A stretch of 64,000 nucleotides of DNA, from assembly GCF_015706575.1 (NCBI RefSeq), contig NW_024037067.1, forward strand, positions 6,585,909 through 6,649,908. The letters are read 5' to 3'. The notes beneath the pieces were generated by a model that made no database searches, was not told the DNA's origin, and saw nothing but the letters and a program-made list of their open reading frames with translations. Within the stretch, counting starts at the first letter, position 1. The number at the start of each line of letters is the position of its first letter. This document shows, piece by piece, positions 12,501 through 20,600 of the stretch. Source of the DNA: Patiria miniata (Eukaryota; Echinodermata; Asteroidea; Valvatida; Asterinidae). The position numbers were made by a program, and so were the translations under genes.

Positions 12501-13222
12501 TTTGGAGTCAACTCGACCATTTGCCAACTCGACCGTTTGCCATCTTGTCCATTGTATGTACAAGTTGATATAAATCTTGGGTTGCGTGACTTGATTTTTA
12601 GTGTGCATAACTACTGTTTCATAGGCCCCCAGACGATAAATGCATGGTACAGGAAACAGCCGTCGCATTTGCAACTCGTTAGCCGTTTTCCCACCAACGT
12701 CAAAACGCAAAACGGTAACAACCCGACGTTGGCTCTAGCCTAGACTGTGCCGGGACTACAGTCCGACGTAATTGATTGAACGTGTTGGCTATAAATCATC
12801 CCGCCGACGTCGGCGGGAATCTGAATAATATGACGTCGGCCAGAAGAACGACAGCCGACGTCGGCTGACCGTTTTTTTTTTTTGGCATGTCGATGAACTG
12901 CATTCCCACCAACGTCGGCAAGACGGTAAGAGCCCAACGTCCGTTTCAGGGACGTTGGTACGACTTCCGTGCGACTGCTTTTGGCCGACCGCGACCATTT
13001 ACCGACTTTGCCGACTGATCCCCGACTGAACACGACGTCGGGCCGACGTCAGTGTGCTGGCTGGGGACCTGCTTCGGATTTGTTGACAATAACATTACAC
13101 ATGTTACAATACAGTACACGAACATGAACGTATGACGTGTATGACAGTATGAAGAATCGTGAAAAAGTAAGCAACACTTACAATTTCTTGGCTGTGCTCT
13201 TAATCACGTCCTGGGAAGACAT
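331..13222 (-). CDS. 5' part of a multi-exon gene, possible LC8-binding protein with an ERICH3-like N-terminal motif
   Basis: Eleven exons on the minus strand join in phase: 13222-13182, 8105-8015, 7182-7052, 6028-5989, 5809-5763, 5129-5015, 3717-3667, 2992-2729, 2519-2374, 1601-1355 and 564-331. They total 1407 nt, giving 469 codons without a stop. Every junction has AG and GT, mostly GTAAGT- or GTATGT-like donors. The start ATG has A at -3 and is the first codon of a frame open through all exons. Residues 45-87 contain the pattern Y-D-x-L-x-D-x-x-L-x-x-Y-F-x-N-x-x-V-K-K-H-L, which resembles the N-terminus of human ERICH3 as I remember it. Later come a basic RPKS repeat region, an acidic region and a TQT array. 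The protein continues beyond the left edge. No signal peptide or membrane segment is visible. Exon structure is well supported; the ERICH3 relation is tentative and a ciliary or microtubule role is inference. Confidence 0.85.
565..1354. other. intron 10, no feature seen
   Basis: AT-rich intronic sequence between exons 10 and 11. I see no coding potential, tandem repeat or clear inverted repeat. Confidence 0.5.
1355..1601 (-). CDS. exon 10, Glu-rich stretch and first TQT motifs
   Basis: A 247-nt exon, acceptor attgcag and donor GTATGG. It contains a run of about eight Glu, then DNTTQTGRE, EMSCQTVED and TKDTQTRRA. These are LC8-type anchors (TQT, with one SCQT variant). It ends EESMTDPYQ. Confidence 0.85.
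1740..2040. repeat. 43-bp intronic minisatellite
   Basis: Intron 9 contains a tandem repeat built on cattcatcctcaatcctcc followed by (a/g)aatcctc and ttcaatcac. Successive units begin at 1867, 1910 and 1953, a 43-bp period. A partial unit follows near 1996 and diverged, irregular copies lie upstream from about 1680. The strand is pyrimidine-rich. Confidence 0.85.
2200..2275. repeat. SINE tail fragment
   Basis: Contains gtaaagtggcttgcccaagg and acacaagataac, the same kind of sequence as the segment upstream of the B box in the repeat at 6660-6850. Probably a degraded copy of that dispersed repeat. Confidence 0.35.
2374..2519 (-). CDS. exon 9, acidic region
   Basis: Acceptor ttcatag, donor GTAAGG. 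It encodes 48 residues with the acidic run DQDPDDYDDDEFED, followed by the hydrophobic patch NILVPV and KGSGKNQSPEWL, then two bases of a split Asn codon. Confidence 0.85.
2729..2992 (-). CDS. exon 8, RPKS-repeat basic region
   Basis: A 264-nt exon in whole codons (88 residues), acceptor ctcccag and donor GTAAAG. After an acidic start it carries four RPKS units (RPKSTYGH, RPKSSYGE, RPKSAMEA, RPKSAAKS), with extra RP dipeptides between. It ends GYDSMGRKIKLHLE. The low-complexity, basic, Ser-rich character suggests a disordered segment that may bind microtubules or be phosphorylated. This is inference only. Confidence 0.85.
3184..3199 (+). repeat. G16 homopolymer
   Basis: A run of 16 G in intron 7, just beside the SINE-like repeat. 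It is C-rich on the transcribed sense strand. Such tracts are length-unstable and prone to sequencing error. Confidence 0.9.
3230..3515 (-). repeat. tRNA-derived SINE-like repeat
   Basis: Read on the minus strand, the segment starts with ggcatgggtggcacagtg and continues ...aacgctgtggcccaggtttcatttcccgg. This is the layout of a tRNA-like head with an A box, and a B box approximating GGTTCGANTCC. The 3' part resembles a SINE body. It lies within intron 7 in the same orientation as the gene. The family is not identified. Confidence 0.5.
3667..3717 (-). CDS. exon 7
   Basis: A 51-nt exon, acceptor gtttag and donor GTATGG, encoding ETIPIDQQRNGRWHSGK in whole codons. Its removal would keep the frame, so it could be a cassette exon. 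That is inference. Confidence 0.75.
4162..4186 (+). repeat. (gtttt)n microsatellite
   Basis: A short run of tttg/ttttg units in intron 6. Confidence 0.7.
4398..4707. mobile_element. MITE-like element with terminal inverted repeats
   Basis: The left end ggccaagttcgcgcaaggac is matched by the inverted right end, which reads ggccaagttcgggcaaggac on the other strand. Similarity continues inward (ttgacca/actagtggttga), giving arms of about 40 bp. The element is about 310 bp, with no coding capacity, in intron 6. Inner copies of agtcgac also occur as direct and inverted pieces. The superfamily is not determined. Confidence 0.65.
5015..5129 (-). CDS. exon 6, arginine-rich
   Basis: Acceptor ttcacag, donor GTAAGT. 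It encodes RRSNFRGGPLLLRSRHGP and on to the helix-prone ERLVNAATKLLVAT. It is strongly basic in its first half. Confidence 0.8.
5170..5490 (+). repeat. dispersed repeat, copy 1 of an inverted pair
   Basis: Shares agcatcctgtgaaatcatgg, gtcattttcaagaaaagtgg, the ccccaatt segment and the ggtcaggga/ccctgac pair with the inverse complement of 9600-9905. Both copies end in a foldback around ttccctgacc...ggtcaggga. It looks like a nonautonomous element in intron 5. No target duplication was established. Confidence 0.6.
5763..5809 (-). CDS. exon 5 (small, proline/lysine rich)
   Basis: A 47-nt exon: acceptor gcttgcag, donor GTAAC. It encodes SPYTNLVRATPPPKK and two bases of the next Arg codon. Confidence 0.75.
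5989..6028 (-). CDS. exon 4 (micro-exon)
   Basis: A 40-nt exon: acceptor ctgtag, donor GTGAGT. It encodes RRDVDRYMDKSHFT, including the split Arg codon from exon 3. The frame is preserved on both sides. Confidence 0.75.
6225..6440. mobile_element. foldback/MITE-like element
   Basis: Begins agggcccaatttcatagagc followed by two tgcttaagca-like motifs. It holds inverted arms: 6300-6330 (aggttaccggccaaaactctatg) against 6383-6410 (catggagttttgaccggtaacct). It ends near gttttcccaggccc. There is no coding capacity. I associate this repeat style with echinoderm genomes, from memory only. Confidence 0.55.
6660..6850 (-). repeat. tRNA-derived SINE-like repeat
   Basis: Contains a perfect RNA polymerase III B-box sequence (ggttcgaatcc, minus strand, 6808-6798). 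It also carries the common invertebrate repeat wording aggtacccatttac...cacctgggtggagagaggca and gccttgcccaagcgcacaag. It is in intron 3, in the same orientation as the gene. Confidence 0.5.
7052..7182 (-). CDS. exon 3, ERICH3-like helical motif
   Basis: Adds 43 residues from RPTLLYDGL to SERESKV. The acceptor is ...catcaacag and the donor GTGGGA, which is weaker than the others. It carries the segment DRALKHYFRNAEVKKHL. Its spacing of Y, L, D, L, YF, N, basic pair and HL parallels the N-terminal segment I remember from ERICH3. The homology is not proven. Confidence 0.8.
7283..7480 (+). repeat. diverged tandem duplication, about 127 bp apart
   Basis: The segment around 7295 (catcatcgggcctataaaat, then accatctcagcttcaggaaa) recurs near 7422 (catcatcgtgcctataaaat, then accacatcagtctctcggaa). 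Intronic, of unknown origin. Confidence 0.5.
8015..8105 (-). CDS. exon 2
   Basis: The acceptor is ...gatgcag and the donor GTAAGT. It completes the split Leu codon and adds 30 residues (KYYMEVKRMEDAFDL..., ending HYPTLKP). It is separated from exon 1 by a repeat-filled intron of about 5.1 kb. A further small exon in that intron cannot be excluded, but the direct junction is in phase. Confidence 0.75.
8755..8935 (+). repeat. dispersed repeat, copy A
   Basis: Diverged copy of 12064-12215. Shared landmarks are ctccag...gtgttgaaaaatatgag, actcttgcgaatcagtattt, gtggc(g/a)ttt and caaaattttcggcaaaa. It contains a small hairpin, ctccaggg/ccctggag. Confidence 0.5.
9600..9905 (-). repeat. dispersed repeat, copy 2 of an inverted pair, with a perfect palindrome
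   Basis: Inverse copy of 5170-5490. It carries ggttccctgac/gtcagggaacc inverted arms (9605-9680) and, at 9771-9802, a perfect 32-bp palindrome whose half is TTCCAACGCTGATCGG. The other copy has only T-rich sequence at that place. Confidence 0.6.
10242..10440. repeat. large imperfect inverted repeat
   Basis: The arm 10242-10310 (ggccaaatacagtgataacg ... aaaaaagttgcac) matches the inverse complement of 10371-10440 (ccaaaaacagtgataatgtg ...) with scattered differences. The spacer is about 60 bp. The arms are about 70 bp and could form a long hairpin in intronic RNA. Probably part of a DNA transposon; no transposase frame is recognised nearby. Confidence 0.6.
11170..11940. mobile_element. MITE-like DNA transposon with ~44-bp terminal inverted repeats
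   Basis: The left end ccggtgtcgtgccaaaaacc, continuing gtccggtgccaaatagtgtc, matches the inverted right end with one visible difference in the first 40 bases. The element is 771 bp and not coding. Near the left end more copies of gccaaatagtgtccg lie in both orientations (11229-11290). 11336-11505 is an internal array of about 24 bp units. Confidence 0.75.
11336..11505 (+). repeat. internal tandem array of ~24-bp units inside the MITE-like element
   Basis: Six or seven imperfect units of the form atcggaca(g/a)tattt(t/g)gcagg(a)aaa. They are in the same strand sense throughout and vary by a few bases. Confidence 0.75.
12064..12215 (+). repeat. dispersed repeat, copy B
   Basis: Diverged copy of 8755-8935: actcttgcgagtcaatatta, gtggcattcggc and gaaattttcggcaaaattag line up in order with copy A. 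Confidence 0.5.
12400..13060. repeat. cluster of short repeats and CGACGTCG palindromes
   Basis: 12400-12545 is a degenerate tandem repeat of about 15 bp built on ccaactcgaccgtttg. 12720-13050 holds many cgacgt/acgtcg words. Three are longer palindromes: cccgccgacgtcggcggg (12800-12817), gacgtcggc at 12832, and agccgacgtcggct (12852-12865). The segment is intronic, GC-richer than its surroundings and apparently not coding. Confidence 0.6.
13182..13222 (-). CDS. exon 1, start codon and 13 residues plus 2 nt
   Basis: Encodes MSSQDVIKSTAKK and the first two bases of a Leu codon. The ATG lies at 13222-13220 in the context accagaATGt, with A at -3. The donor GTAAGT lies at 13181-13176. Reading through the donor would hit TAA at once, which supports the splice. 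The 5' UTR lies above 13222 but its start cannot be placed. Confidence 0.75.
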
Positions 13223-14659
13223 TCTGGTGGTTAATTCACTTCTGCAGTCTAAAATTAGGCTGAAAATGCATCAACTTTTTCCGACTTAAAGTGCACGAGT
13301 AAGACTGTGTGCACAAATCTCTATGGTACCCAACCGCAGACGACTAAGCCCGTTCCACTTCTTAGCACACGCAGTACGATTCGCCCTAAACAATTAATAG
13401 CCACGCTCGGTGGTCGATTATCCTCGTAGTCAAGGCCTCTTCACGACAACACAAACAGGTGTGCGCATCCACCACATGGTTAAAAAGTGCTGCCAAACAT
13501 CCTATTTTTAAGAAAAGTACGACAAATTTGAGCATTTTTGTCATTTAAGAGATTTCACTGGTGTTTATTTGAAACTTGTTATAGAAATTAATGAAATTGA
13601 GGAGATATGGATCTGATTTAAATTTCGTTGCAATTAATTATGCAAATAGTGGATAGATATGAATTGTTTGCGCGTCTCCAGGTGTGGAACTACTTTTGTG
13701 ATTGCACACAATATGTTCAACAGAGGGCGGTATGTTATTTCTCCGGCCAACAACTTCAGTGCACATATGGGTGCAGACCAGTAAATCGGTCCTAAATTGC
13801 CTGCGCCGGCCAAATCACGATTTGCATGCCCTCAAAATCTTCGGTATTTGAGCATGCTGTGGGCCATGAACTTAAGGGATTGTAAAAAATATGGGTGGAA
13901 GCCGTGCACAGAACTGAGAACTTGCAGTTCTGTGTAATTTTGATGTAATTTGGACCCTAAAAGCGCTCTATTTTGCAATGGAGTGTAGGCATCGTTTTTC
14001 AAAATGGCGATTGGCTTCAGGACTATTTTGAGGGGTGATCATCTTTAGATGGACATTTCTCCTAAAAGTCATGAGTTGACCCCCAGAAAATTGAAAAGAA
14101 AATGAAAGATGATGAAATAAGCTATAATTTGTTGTGTGGCTCGAACACCTTGGAGAGTTGTGAGTATTTTTCCCGAATTTTTGAAGTGGGAGCATTTACC
14201 ATTGGGGTCTATGGAAGTTTATTTACTGGTCTGCTACCATATATAGACGTTTGGCAAACTGCATTTTTGCCAACCACGGGTTGCAAAACTATGGAAGGTC
14301 CAACACCGCAAAAACGAAGAGGAGACCTATTACAGATAAGCAAAATATTGTTTGATGGTTGGAAATACAACATTTGTCAACAAAGTTACAACAAAATTCT
14401 CAACATGCCTCTTTACTTTGCATTATTGAGGACGATGGGGACATTTTTTGAAAAATAAATTGCCAACAACAGCTTCAATTTATGCGCTAGCGGCTGCCCA
14501 TATAAAATGGCACCAATGTTTACAGATAAAAGACAAAAGAAAGGTCCACAATAAAACCTCATTGATCTCCATATCATAGACATATAAAAAAAACATTGAA
14601 GCTATATTAAATTACTAGAGCGCTAACTTCGTGTACAAAGTAATACCTGCTGAGCGCAC
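13223..14659. other. upstream region of the gene, no gene recognised
   Basis: Separates the start codon of the minus-strand gene from the satellite. It must contain the 5' UTR and promoter, but I find no convincing TATA box, GC box or RFX X-box. A 118-codon open frame at 14102-14458 on the plus strand has no recognisable domain and is probably chance. Confidence 0.5.
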
Positions 14660-17600
14660 CCATGTTAAGGTACCTCTAGACCCAGACTCATGAGAGCCAT
14701 GTCGGCTGGCGCTGACAGCCCTTGCTATGGGACTTACTGCACAAAAACGAAACTGGGGGCATCATGTACCTACATCTGGGGCTCACTCCAAAAGTTTCAA
14801 GTCTGACGCCTTGCCGATTTGTCAGCATGTTGGCCTATTCATCCGCTATCCAACAAGATAAAGTTTGTCAAAATCCATCCATGTTAAGGTACCTCTAGAC
14901 CCAGACTCATGAGAGCCATGTCGGCAGGCGCTGACAGCCCTTGCTATGGGACTTACTGCACAAAAACGAAACTGGGGGCATCATGTACCTACATCTGGGG
15001 CTCACTCCAAAAGTTTCAAGTCTGACGCCTTGCCGATTTGTCAGCATGTTGGCCTATTCATCCGCTATCCAACAAGATAAAGTTTGTCAAAATCCATCCA
15101 TGTTAAGGTACCTCTAGACCCATACTCATGAGAGCCATGTCGGCAGGCGCTGACAGCCCTTGCTATGGGACTTACTGCACAAAAACGAAACTGGGGGCAT
15201 CATGTACCTACATCTGGGGCTCACTCCAAAAGTTTCAAGTCTGACGCCTTGCCGATTTGTCAGCATGTTGGCCTATTCATCCGCTATCCAACAAGATCAA
15301 GTTTGTCAAAATCCATCCATGTTAAGGTACCTCTAGACCCAGACTCATGAGAGCCATGTCGGCTGGCGCTGACAGCCCTTGCTATGGGACTTACTGCACA
15401 AAAACGAAACTGGGGGCATCATGTACCTACATCTGGGGCTCACTCCAAAAGTTTCAAGTCTGACGCCTTGCCGATTTGTTAGCATGTTGGCCTATTCATC
15501 CGCTATCCAACAAGATAAAGTTTGTCAAAATCCATCCATGTTAAGGTACCTCTAGACCCAGACTCATGAGAGCCATGTCGGCTGGCGCTGACAGCCCTTG
15601 CTATGGGACTTACTGCACAAAAACGAAACTGGGGGCATCATGTACCTACATCTGGGGCTCACTCCAAAAGTTTCAAGTCTGACGCCTTGCCGATTTGTTA
15701 GCATGTTGGCCTATTCATCCGCTATCCAACAAGATAAAGTTTGTCAAAATCCATCCATGTTAAGGTACCTCTAGACCCAGACTCATGAGAGCCATGTCGG
15801 CAGGCGCTGACAGCCCTTGCTATGGGACTTACTGCACAAAAACGTAACTGGGGGCATCATGTACCTACATCTGGGGCTCACTCCAAAAGTTTCAAGTCTG
15901 ACGCCTTGCCGATTTGTCAGCATGTTGGCCTATTCATCCGCTATCCAACAAGATCAAGTTTGTCAATATCCATCCATGTTAAGGTACCTCTAGACCCAGA
16001 CTCATGAGAGCCATGTCGGCTGGCGCTGACAGCCCTTGCTATGGGACTTACTGCACAAAAACGAAACTGGGGGCATCATGTACCTACATCTGGGGCTCAC
16101 TCCAAAAGTTTCAAGTCTGACGCCTTGCCGATTTGTCAGCATGTTGGCCTATTCATCCGCTATCCAACAAGATAAAGTTTGTCAAAATCCATCCATGTTA
16201 AGGTACCTCTAGACCCAGACTCATGAGAGCCATGTCGGCTGGCGCTGACAGCCCTTGCTATGGGACTTACTGCACAAAAACGAAACTGGGGGCATCATGT
16301 ACCTACATCTGGGGCTCACTCCAAAAGTTTCAAGTCTGACGCCTTGCCGATTTGTCAGCATGTTGGCCTATTCATCCGCTATCCAACAAGATAAAGTTTG
16401 TCAAAATCCATCCATGTTAAGGTACCTCTAGACCCAGACTCATGAGAGCCATGTCGGCAGGCGCTGACAGCCCTTGCTATGGGACTTACTGCACAAAAAC
16501 GAAACTGGGGGCATCATGTACCTACATCTGGGGCTCACTCCAAAAGTTTCAAGTCTGACGCCTTGCCGATTTGTCAGCATGTTGGCCTATTCATCCGCTA
16601 TCCAACAAGATAAAGTTTGTCAAAATCCATCCATGTTAAGGTACCTCTAGACCCAGACTCATGAGAGCCATGTCGGCTGGCGCTGACAGCCCTTGCTATG
16701 GGACTTACTGCACAAAAACGAAACTGGGGGCATCATGTACCTACATCTGGGGCTCACTCCAAAAGTTTCAAGTCTGACGCCTTGCCGATTTGTCAGCATG
16801 TTGGCCTATTCATCCGCTATCCAACAAGATAAAGTTTGTCAAAATCCATCCATGTTAAGGTACCTCTAGACCCAGACTCATGAGAGCCATGTCGGCAGGC
16901 GCTGACAGCCCTTGCTATGGGACTTACTGCACAAAAACGAAACTGGGGGCATCATGTACCTACATCTGGGGCTCACTCCAAAAGTTTCAAGTCTGACGCC
17001 TTGCCGATTTGTCAGCATGTTGGCCTATTCATCCGCTATCCAACAAGATCAAGTTTGTCAATATCCATCCATGTTAAGGTACCTCTAGACCCAGACTCAT
17101 GAGAGCCATGTCGGCTGGCGCTGACAGCCCTTGCTATGGGACTTACTGCACAAAAACGAAACTGGGGGCATCATGTACCTACATCTGGGGCTCACTCCAA
17201 AAGTTTCAAGTCTGACGCCTTGCCGATTTGTCAGCATGTTGGCCTATTCATCCGCTATCCAACAAGATAAAGTTTGTCAAAATCCATCCATGTTAAGGTA
17301 CCTCTAGACCCAGACTCATGAGAGCCATGTCGGCTGGCGCTGACAGCCCTTGCTATGGGACTTACTGCACAAAAACGAAACTGGGGGCATCATGTACCTA
17401 CATCTGGGGCTCACTCCAAAAGTTTCAAGTCTGACGCCTTGCCGATTTGTCAGCATGTTGGCCTATTCATCCGCTATCCAACAAGATAAAGTTTGTCAAA
17501 ATCCATCCATGTTAAGGTACCTCTAGACCCAGACTCATGAGAGCCATGTCGGCAGGCGCTGACAGCCCTTGCTATGGGACTTACTGCACAAAAACGAAAC

Positions 17601-20600
17601 TGGGGGCATCATGTACCTACATCTGGGGCTCACTCCAAAAGTTTCAAGTCTGACGCCTTGCCGATTTGTCAGCATGTTGGCCTATTCATCCGCTATCCAA
17701 CAAGATAAAGTTTGTCAAAATCCATCCATGTTAAGGTACCTCTAGACCCAGACTCATGAGAGCCATGTCGGCTGGCGCTGACAGCCCTTGCTATGGGACT
17801 TACTGCACAAAAACGAAACTGGGGGCATCATGTACCTACATCTGGGGCTCACTCCAAAAGTTTCAAGTCTGACGCCTTGCCGATTTGTCAGCATGTTGGC
17901 CTATTCATCCGCTATCCAACAAGATAAAGTTTGTCAAAATCCATCCATGTTAAGGTACCTCTAGACCCAGACTCATGAGAGCCATGTCGGCAGGCGCTGA
18001 CAGCCCTTGCTATGGGACTTACTGCACAAAAACGAAACTGGGGGCATCATGTACCTACATCTGGGGCTCACTCCAAAAGTTTCAAGTCTGACGCCTTGCC
18101 GATTTGTCAGCATGTTGGCCTATTCATCCGCTATCCAACAAGATAAAGTTTGTCAAAATCCATCCATGTTAAGGTACCTCTAGACCCATACTCATGAGAG
18201 CCATGTCGGCAGGCGCTGACAGCCCTTGCTATGGGACTTACTGCACAAAAACGAAACTGGGGGCATCATGTACCTACATCTGGGGCTCACTCCAAAAGTT
18301 TCAAGTCTGACGCCTTGCCGATTTGTCAGCATGTTGGCCTATTCATCCGCTATCCAACAAGATCAAGTTTGTCAAAATCCATCCATGTTAAGGTACCTCT
18401 AGACCCAGACTCATGAGAGCCATGTCGGCTGGCGCTGACAGCCCTTGCTATGGGACTTACTGCACAAAAACGAAACTGGGGGCATCATGTACCTACATCT
18501 GGGGCTCACTCCAAAAGTTTCAAGTCTGACGCCTTGCCGATTTGTTAGCATGTTGGCCTATTCATCCGCTATCCAACAAGATAAAGTTTGTCAAAATCCA
18601 TCCATGTTAAGGTACCTCTAGACCCAGACTCATGAGAGCCATGTCGGCTGGCGCTGACAGCCCTTGCTATGGGACTTACTGCACAAAAACGAAACTGGGG
18701 GCATCATGTACCTACATCTGGGGCTCACTCCAAAAGTTTCAAGTCTGACGCCTTGCCGATTTGTTAGCATGTTGGCCTATTCATCCGCTATCCAACAAGA
18801 TAAAGTTTGTCAAAATCCATCCATGTTAAGGTACCTCTAGACCCAGACTCATGAGAGCCATGTCGGCAGGCGCTGACAGCCCTTGCTATGGGACTTACTG
18901 CACAAAAACGTAACTGGGGGCATCATGTACCTACATCTGGGGCTCACTCCAAAAGTTTCAAGTCTGACGCCTTGCCGATTTGTCAGCATGTTGGCCTATT
19001 CATCCGCTATCCAACAAGATCAAGTTTGTCAATATCCATCCATGTTAAGGTACCTCTAGACCCAGACTCATGAGAGCCATGTCGGCAGGCGCTGACAGCC
19101 CTTGCTATGGGACTTACTGCACAAAAACGAAACTGGGGGCATCATGTACCTACATCTGGGGCTCACTCCAAAAGTTTCAAGTCTGACGCCTTGCCGATTT
19201 GTCAGCATGTTGGCCTATTCATCCGCTATCCAACAAGATAAAGTTTGTCAAAATCCATCCATGTTAAGGTACCTCTAGACCCATACTCATGAGAGCCATG
19301 TCGGCAGGCGCTGACAGCCCTTGCTATGGGACTTACTGCACAAAAACGAAACTGGGGGCATCATGTACCTACATCTGGGGCTCACTCCAAAAGTTTCAAG
19401 TCTGACGCCTTGCCGATTTGTCAGCATGTTGGCCTATTCATCCGCTATCCAACAAGATCAAGTTTGTCAAAATCCATCCATGTTAAGGTACCTCTAGACC
19501 CAGACTCATGAGAGCCATGTCGGCAGGCGCTGACAGCCCTTGCTATGGGACTTACTGCACAAAAACGAAACTGGGGGCATCATGTACCTACATCTGGGGC
19601 TCACTCCAAAAGTTTCAAGTCTGACGCCTTGCCGATTTGTCAGCATGTTGGCCTATTCATCCGCTATCCAACAAGATAAAGTTTGTCAAAATCCATCCAT
19701 GTTAAGGTACCTCTAGACCCATACTCATGAGAGCCATGTCGGCAGGCGCTGACAGCCCTTGCTATGGGACTTACTGCACAAAAACGAAACTGGGGGCATC
19801 ATGTACCTACATCTGGGGCTCACTCCAAAAGTTTCAAGTCTGACGCCTTGCCGATTTGTCAGCATGTTGGCCTATTCATCCGCTATCCAACAAGATCAAG
19901 TTTGTCAAAATCCATCCATGTTAAGGTACCTCTAGACCCAGACTCATGAGAGCCATGTCGGCTGGCGCTGACAGCCCTTGCTATGGGACTTACTGCACAA
20001 AAACGAAACTGGGGGCATCATGTACCTACATCTGGGGCTCACTCCAAAAGTTTCAAGTCTGACGCCTTGCCGATTTGTTAGCATGTTGGCCTATTCATCC
20101 GCTATCCAACAAGATAAAGTTTGTCAAAATCCATCCATGTTAAGGTACCTCTAGACCCAGACTCATGAGAGCCATGTCGGCTGGCGCTGACAGCCCTTGC
20201 TATGGGACTTACTGCACAAAAACGAAACTGGGGGCATCATGTACCTACATCTGGGGCTCACTCCAAAAGTTTCAAGTCTGACGCCTTGCCGATTTGTCAG
20301 CATGTTGGCCTATTCATCCGCTATCCAACAAGATAAAGTTTGTCAAAATCCATCCATGTTAAGGTACCTCTAGACCCAGACTCATGAGAGCCATGTCGGC
20401 AGGCGCTGACAGCCCTTGCTATGGGACTTACTGCACAAAAACGTAACTGGGGGCATCATGTACCTACATCTGGGGCTCACTCCAAAAGTTTCAAGTCTGA
20501 CGCCTTGCCGATTTGTCAGCATGTTGGCCTATTCATCCGCTATCCAACAAGATAAAGTTTGTCAAATCCATCCATGTTAAGGTACCTCTAGACCCAGACT

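Noticed and set aside
13223-13500. RFX X-box or TATA box upstream of the gene
   Set aside because: No sequence close enough to the consensus on either strand.
14102-14458. 118-codon plus-strand frame next to the satellite
   Set aside because: No recognisable domain, no splice or start context, and no support beyond being open.
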